This document shows positions 57,573 through 64,000 of a DNA stretch of 64,000 nucleotides, piece by piece. Location of the stretch: the NCBI GenBank assembly GCA_022385755.1, contig MU278379.1:1-64000 (forward strand), in the 5' to 3' direction. Numbering within the stretch: position 1 is the first letter of the stretch; every line of letters begins with the position of its first letter. The translations under genes were made by a program, and so were the position numbers. Below the pieces are notes generated by a model, which was not told the DNA's origin, made no database searches, and worked only from the letters and a program-made list of their open reading frames with translations. This stretch comes from Trametopsis cervina (Eukaryota; Basidiomycota; Agaricomycetes; Polyporales; Irpicaceae).

Positions 57573-60500
57573 AAATAGTGACACCGTCGGTCATTCTCAC
57601 AGTTGCTGCCGGCTTCCTGAGCACAACGGCACGTCCTCAATGCGTTCACGACGGGGCTTAGTCATTTGCGCGTCCGTGACGTCATGCATCCTCCCGCAAT
57701 TTGAACGTTCCCGAGAGAAAGGCATGCAATGATATCAAAAATCTTACGCTACAAACTCGTTGCTTACTCAGTTAAAACGCCCTGCAATAGGTTGTTGTGG
57801 TTTCAATTACTCGAATATCATTCATACCTTCTGTGAGTCAACCGTCCGACCCATCTAGCTCTGACCGCCGTCAGCAGTCTTAGTTTTTTTCCTTTGTCAG
57901 TGCGACAACAACGATGCGAATTGTCATTCTTTTTGCAGATATCATCTCGAGAGGATCGACAGACTTTAGACTTACGTATACAGCATGTTCAGGTGATACA
58001 TCATCCATGTGCGTGAAGTGCCTTTGTACATTGACAGCAACCTGGACGATCAGGTAAGCACATTCGTTCATGTACTAATCAGCTTTTAATGCAATTAATA
58101 GACTCGTCGTCTAGTATTCATCACATTGCGTCAATCACAGAGCACGGATCATCCTTACTTTGCAAAACCTCACCGTCTCTACCGCAAGTGCGACCTATGA
58201 TGGAATTATGGAGACCCAAGTATAGCCGTTGCAGCGTATGCGCGTTACGTCTATCAATTTACTGATTATCCTTTGACTACTCATCAGTAAGACTGGCCTC
58301 AGTGCAGCTAGGAGCGTTACTCAACAGCCGTCCCGAGACGCGCAAGCTACCTGCAAGGCTGGAGTAAATTTTGACGTGCTGTCCTTGCCCTCATAAGGCC
58401 CATGTGGCTTGGAGCTGCTTAGATCGACCAGCTATGGGAAGTAGTCGAATATTTCCTTTGGCGTTGGCATACTAATTGGACGTAGAGGTACCTTGCGATC
58501 CAGACACTCTCGAACATGAAGCCGGCGATACGATAACTTGTGATAAAATCGGCCAAACCACGTCGTGTCCGCACCGGACATGACCCCAGATGGCTCTCAC
58601 GATTCTTACGTCAATATCACAGAAGTCGAAAGCGAGCGACAATGGCACTGATCTTCAGATGCGTGGTTAGTGCTGCGTGCCAATCCTCTTTCGGTGGCAG
58701 CTGGGCCTAGCGTGTCCGATACGGGATCGATAGGAGACTGAGTACGCAAATCTCGGTCGGACTGGCTACCGACTTGTATAAGAACTTGTGAGTTTCATAT
58801 CTCATAACACAGGGACAGCTTTTCTAATCACAGACTCAGCACGCATCGATTGTGAGGATACCTCCAGCAAAGACCATCATACGCACCAATGCTCTTGTAC
58901 AGAGCCCGGTGGTGGCTTCTGTCTATCTGAGATCGTAAAATTGCTCATCGTCGCATCACACTCAAGCAGTAGAGACTTTGCGCCGAGCCGACCGCAAAGT
59001 CTGAACCCCGACCATCAAGACAGTGTAATGTTGTCAGTAAGATGCGATGTTTTTCACAAGGAGCCGCTTATCGGAACATACTGAAGTTGACGTGGCATCT
59101 CTCTTTACGTTACGTGAACCCGTAGAATTCGAGACGGAGCATGATGCATGCTCGCGCATTACCGCTGTCGTTGGGGGCATATACGATATCATGGCGCAAA
59201 CTCCAGTACAGTCACGGCATTCGTCCATGCACCCTTCGGGCAAGTTCCGCTCACTCCTCCGTTTGCCACGTCGGATATTTGCTAACGAGTCCAACAGAAC
59301 AACTATCTTCTTCATACCCAGTGATCGGAGCTCCGTGTTCTACTCAGATATCAGCTTCGATTTCATCCGCGACCCTGTGTATGTGGATAACATTGTTCTA
59401 TTGTCCCTCTATTAGCGTGGCACGCGTATACAAGCGGAAGAACAGGTAGCATCATTGCTGTCCTGCAGCCGCGTCCCAGGTCGCGTCCACGTCTGTGCCT
59501 CGCGCACCGATACTTCTCAATGCAGGTCAGCGTGTGTATCTCTCGCAGACCCAAACCACAGATTCCACATTGATCACATGTCTCCACAGGTCGACGCTGG
59601 CAACTTCGTCTTCCACAGACTTAGTCTGGTTATTACACGTGCAGCCTAGAATCTCAATATGTATGGACAACCTGCACAATGTTTCCATCAACATATTTCC
59701 GCACTATTTTCATCAAGACCCTTTGGCATTTATCTATAATTGCTCGATCCGCGTGTCGTTTCAACGAGCTGCTGCCCCTACACGCTGTACGTCAGGGAGA
59801 CAAGTGAAGATACATTGCATCCCATCAGACCTCGGGCAGCTGTCCGCATTCCGGTTCGTCGAGATGCATCGACACGTGGACGAGGCCTATCGCTATAGGA
59901 GTAATCTAGACTATTCGTCGGCGGTACTGTGATCTGCCCTCGACGGTGCGGATATTCGTTCACTCACTGTAAAGCTAGTGCAAGTCTCCAAACAGCTTGC
60001 GAAATGCGACCGACGTCAGCACAAATAGGGTGTGTACCCCATCATCAGTGCATCGATTTCGTGCTAACGTATAGATCAGTGTCATCGGCGTGACATCTCC
60101 TTTTCTGCGGCGAAGGTTTGAGAGTCTGGACAAGCCAACGCCCACAAGCGCTTCCTTCCTTCCAACTCTACTGTATCGTGCAAGCAATGAAGTCGGACCG
60201 TGGCCAACGCCCGATTAATTTCCACAGGTACTGGGCAAAGTGGTCTCGTCCATGCAACGGTAGAGCATAGCACCGGCTATGCATATGAGCGGTTCGTCGC
60301 AAACCCCCTATTGATATGGTTCTAACTCAGCAAGTCCGTTTAGACGATCCTGCAGGGGAAACAAGTCCGTGCTGTTTTCCCGTCATTCAAGCGATATCGA
60401 AGGTGTCATTTTTCTGTGCGTTTGGCGGACATTCATGTCCGCACGAACATCTGTACAGAGCTGTTGATCAGACCTAAAGCTGTCCTCCAAGGGTTGTACT

Positions 60501-62314
60501 GCAGTGCGTTATCTATAGCTCCCGACTTTCTTTACTAAATACCGACATTACATTCAGTAGCTGCATGCAGCCTTTTACACTCGCATCGCCATCCATACCC
60601 TAGAGGAAGTGCGTTCACTTTGCTACACATGCTGTTCGTTGCAAGGTCCGTGATGAAATTTCGTAACTCGTGTGCTTTACACGAGCAGAAGATTCAGTCA
60701 CGGCACTAGCCGAAAAGGGTGTCCGTCGTTCGCACTTCAGAATCCTAAGGACTTTAGGATGCGCATGCAGTCTACCGCGGCACACCTATCAACGCAGCTC
60801 CCCCGTGACACGGATCCTGCAGTGCATCTTGGACCAAGAAGCCTTGAGGCATGGAGTTTGTATTGGCCCCATCACCCGCACAATGAACGATTTTGGAGCT
60901 GAACGTCTCGTAAGTGGGTTTCCTAGAAGAAGCACCATCCACAAGCTCGTTTGACAACATTGCATGGACGTTTGCAGGTTACGGTCGCAGAGACTTTGCC
61001 TTGTCTTACCTGTTGCTCCTCACCGCCATACTTGCGACGCTTAGTCGACCTCACCGACCATGTGGGGTGCTTCACTGTGTCTAAAGTTATCACGTGAATA
61101 AGTCGTGATGAACATTGAAGGGGAAGTACCAACTGGCGCTCTCACCACGCCGATTCATAATGAGCGTGGCTTGTCGCGTGACGTAGCATTACAGCATCGC
61201 AAACACGAGTATCCCTCCACGCGCCAGAATGGATTGAAGAGAAAGACCAGCTGGTCATCTCGTGTGTTCGATTCGCTGAATGGGTGTACTGCAGTGTCTA
61301 CAGTAAGCATCCTTCAGTGAATCTTAGGACTCGGTCTTCTCACATGTGAGGCAGAACTGCATCCGGGGGTTGGTGTATCAGGGCACTGCAATCGCCTTCT
61401 AGTCGAAGATTTCCACCACTTTGTCACTGCATCTCGAGGATAAAATGATGGCTAGTACGTGTCTCAGGTAGCCTGACTGCCAATAAGAATCCTCACATGA
61501 TCAATCGATGACTGGCTCTGCAACATCTCCTCCGAGAGTTACTAATGGAGTGTAATGCTGTGTGGCCTGCACTGTGCGCAAACCCTGGGTGACTGATTCC
61601 TAGAGTGCCGTACAACACGAGAAATGGCAAGGGGCGTACTCGAGCTCGATGCTTACATACCTCGCTGGAGGCTTAGTACTTACTAGCGCGTTTTGATCTC
61701 CGTCGACCATGGATCTCCGTGCAGGCAGCTCAGGGACCAGTGCGGGTCGGAAAGATGATAAGCCCTGTTTATCAAGTCAGCGGGCTGGGGGCGAACGGAC
61801 CGACGGGATGCGCATTGGCCGGCAGGCAGCATAAGCACATTCCTGCGAGCACGGTAAATCGGACTACAACGAAGCATCCTGCATAAACATCGGGTCTGAG
61901 TGGGGAGCTTACCCTCCAGTTATTCAATCGCGGCAGGCTGTTTGGAGCTTTTCGTCGCGGAACGTCGAGCGAACACACTCGAGGACTGTACACAATCTGT
62001 ACATTGCATTGTTCTGTAGCGGTAGCTGATCGCAGACCCGTGACGCTGCCGCTGTCGCGATCTCGTCTCTGCCTTTGTCTGTGCTTCAGATATCACCATT
62101 CCTCCGAATAAATCCCCGGTCTGGCCACCGACCCACGCAGTCGATCCCAACAAAATAGTCAAATTGGACCGCTAGACGTCATGTCTCCCTGTCTATGCAC
62201 ACCGCGCACAGCACCCTAAAAGTTGAACAGCGTACGGGTTTGTACGGGACCGCTGATCACGAGTGTCACTCTCGAATTTTAAAATCCGCTGCACGCGTCC
62301 TGTTACGGGTCCTG

Positions 62315-62541
62315 TACAAGTATGTACGTCCTCGCTGACAGCCTCCGTGGACGGTATCTGGCTTTAGCGTGCCATCCTGTGCCGCTGTTGCCGTCCACGT
62401 ACTCGATCGTCAATCGCACAGCTCCATGGGGGGGCTGTCAAAGGTGTCGACAGCCGTGGTGGCACAGGACTTAGGGTAGGCGCGCCCCTGGACGGTGACA
62501 GCAGCTTGAGTGCCCGGGTCGGACTGTCACAAGTATGTACG
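62315..62541. repeat. Short direct repeat flanking GC-rich sequence
   Basis: ACAAGTATGTACG occurs at 62315-62327 and 62529-62541, 214 bp apart. Between them a 7-bp inverted stem GGCTGTC/GACAGCC lies at 62433-62455. No coding sequence is seen. Confidence 0.55.
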
Positions 62542-63242
62542 AACGCGAGGCTTAGACGCTATCGTATGGGTCAGGCATCCATTGGCAACCGCACGTAGCA
62601 GTGCCGTCATATGCAGTCATACCTTCGCATGATCCATATACTTGACGCGCTGCGCACACACATGAAATAATAAATCCTCAAAGGGTATCCATTGTGCAGT
62701 CGATGAGAGAGCCCGTGGCCAACAAGGATACATGCTCGTGGTAACAATAAGCTACTGAACGGTATACGGTCTTCACTGCAAGGCGCGTGACAGACATGAG
62801 GGAAGACTGTAAAGTAAGTGTATATGGGGTTGGTATTGATCATGAGATGAGCGAGATATGTAGATGCAAAGCGAAGATATAGACAGGCGGACACAGAACA
62901 GGGAGACGGAGCGGGCGAGAGCGATCCTGGGCGATGGTGCGGGTGATGATACAAGTGTGCGGGCATGCATATGGTTGAAGGCGCAAAAGGACCCGGGGAG
63001 GGCGGTGAAGGTTGAAAAGTAATAAACAGGACTAAAGGCGCGATGAAGTCACGGCACAGCAGTAACAGCAAGGACGAGCACGAGGAAGGGTGGAAGGGTG
63101 GACACCGTGCGAGGTGCTTTTCGTCTAGTCGGATGTGGGCAGGAAGGCATAGCGGCAGGATGTGTGGGGGAGATGGGGATGCCCGGGTGATCTGCGGCGA
63201 TGAAGGGGACGAGGAGCTGATCTGTTGGGCGGAGGTGCTGAT

Positions 63243-64000
63243 CTACGACAACGAAGGTCCGATCATGACCTTGATCACCATGTTCCCATGCTCGTCCCTG
63301 CCCTTGGAGAGCAGCTCGAACGCCCTCGCGCTGTCCTCGAGCGGGAACCGATGCGTGATGATCTTCTCGATGTTCGGCAACTTCCCTGACGAAAGCAACG
63401 AGAGCGCTGAGGGGTAGGTGTTCGCATATCGGAACGAGCCTTGGATGTCGACCTCACGGAGCGCGGCGGCAGACAGGGGGAGCGTGATGTTCCGTGTGCC
63501 CATTCCGACGAGCATGACCTTGCCGCCGGTGACAGCTGCCTGTGAGATAAGGAACAAGGTTTAGTCTTTAGCGTGGGCTCTCTCTGATGGGACAACGTGT
63601 TGGGGAAATTTGAATGGACGGGGGGAACGTTTAACGACGCGGGAGGGGGAGTAAAGGAGACGGAAACGGATCCTGGACACTCACGTGAATAGACATTTGG
63701 ATGCATGGTTCGGCACCGGTGCATTCAAACACGACGTCGAAGCCATCAGTCATGTCGAAGTGAGCAAGGGCTGCACTAATCGTCTCCTTTGCGCGGTGGA
63801 GCTGGTCGTCCGACGTCTTTGCCTTGTCAGCCATGGGAAGGCAGTACGTCTCTTGGGCGAATCCCTGAGCCTTGGCGAAATCCAACCGCTGTTTGTTGAT
63901 GTCGATGGCAACAACGTGGGAAGCGCCGTACGACTTCGCGAGAGCGCAGGCTAGAAGGCCAATTGCACCGACACCGAAGACGAGGACAGTCTGTCCTGGC
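63243..64000 (-). CDS. Sorbitol/xylitol dehydrogenase-like zinc MDR enzyme, 3' part
   Basis: The gene enters from beyond 64000; only the Rossmann and C-terminal part is visible, in two exons (from 64000 to 63685, then 63539-63243). The NAD site reads VLVFGVGAIGLLACALAKSY with an Asp in VAIDIN, favouring NAD over NADP. FDVVFECTGAEPCI and GGKVMLVGMGT follow, then REVDIQGSFRYANTYPSAL, typical of polyol dehydrogenases. It probably oxidises xylitol, sorbitol or L-arabinitol in pentose or hexose-alcohol catabolism. The catalytic zinc ligands are outside the window. Confidence 0.88.

Larger units (their letters stand above)
57240..63242. other. Gene-poor region, 6 kb
   Basis: No open frame exceeds 154 codons and none has a recognised motif. 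The longest (63071-62607, minus) is Pro/His-rich and probably 3' UTR of the neighbouring gene read by chance. The segment holds an imperfect inverted repeat (57.30-57.57 kb) and a short direct repeat (62.32 and 62.53 kb). It may be decayed transposon or gene sequence, or simply long regulatory space; nothing more can be supported. Confidence 0.5.

Noticed and set aside
62607..63071. 154-codon minus-strand frame, Pro/His-rich
   Set aside because: Sits just downstream of the dehydrogenase stop codon, low-complexity composition, no motif; most likely 3' UTR.
1..64000. tRNA, rRNA and CRISPR search by eye
   Set aside because: No B-box with cloverleaf context, no rRNA core sequence and no regularly spaced repeats with unique spacers were found.

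Overview
This is nuclear DNA of a filamentous basidiomycete, most likely a wood-decay Agaricomycete (polypore-like). Nearly every gene is split by 45-75 bp introns with short GT..AG signals, promoters are pyrimidine-rich, and several products are typical of mushroom-forming fungi: a macrofage-activating-glycoprotein-type GPI protein, a glutathionyl-hydroquinone reductase, a Ser/Thr-rich galactose-binding-like membrane protein and small beta-trefoil-like proteins. No rRNA, tRNA, CRISPR or prokaryotic feature was seen. All gene models were spliced by eye and remain predictions.

Layout. 0-1 kb: LTR-like sequence, a truncated SANT-like gene and a degenerate tandem repeat. 1.9-9.5 kb: a Zn2Cys6 regulator, the mitochondrial p32/Mam33 protein, family member 1 (see below) and a GPI-anchored glycoprotein. 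10.2-16.5 kb: glutathionyl-hydroquinone reductase, an unresolved gene and an SH3-PX-BAR sorting nexin. 17-31 kb: family members 2, 3 and 4, a 2-oxoglutarate/Fe(II) oxygenase, a Vps62 protein, a malic enzyme and a single-pass membrane protein. 32-45 kb: an M28 glutamate-carboxypeptidase-like enzyme divergent from an amino-acid permease, then a full-length ABCC (MRP-type) transporter. 45.8-48.7 kb: three tandem beta-trefoil-like genes. 49-57 kb: DNA primase small subunit, tandem family members 5 and 6, Utp25 and a glutathione transferase. 57.2-63.2 kb: a gene-poor stretch, ended by the 3' part of a sorbitol/xylitol dehydrogenase that runs off the window.

The most unusual signal is a family of six small single-pass membrane proteins scattered through the window. 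Each has a short Ser/Thr-rich N-terminus without a signal peptide, one transmembrane helix, a cytosolic motif close to K/R-P-x-L-W-D/E-V, a phase-0 intron placed just before a Pro-Leu-Ser-Ala-like tetrapeptide, and a C-terminal motif resembling V-x-V-x-x-x-M-P-x-P followed by E/x-I-G. I recognise no named domain in them.

The other genes are mostly core functions: ribosome assembly (Utp25), DNA replication (primase with two MluI cell-cycle boxes upstream), carbon metabolism (malic enzyme, polyol dehydrogenase), detoxification (two GST-fold enzymes, ABCC transporter) and trafficking (sorting nexin, Vps62). Three introns use GC donors.
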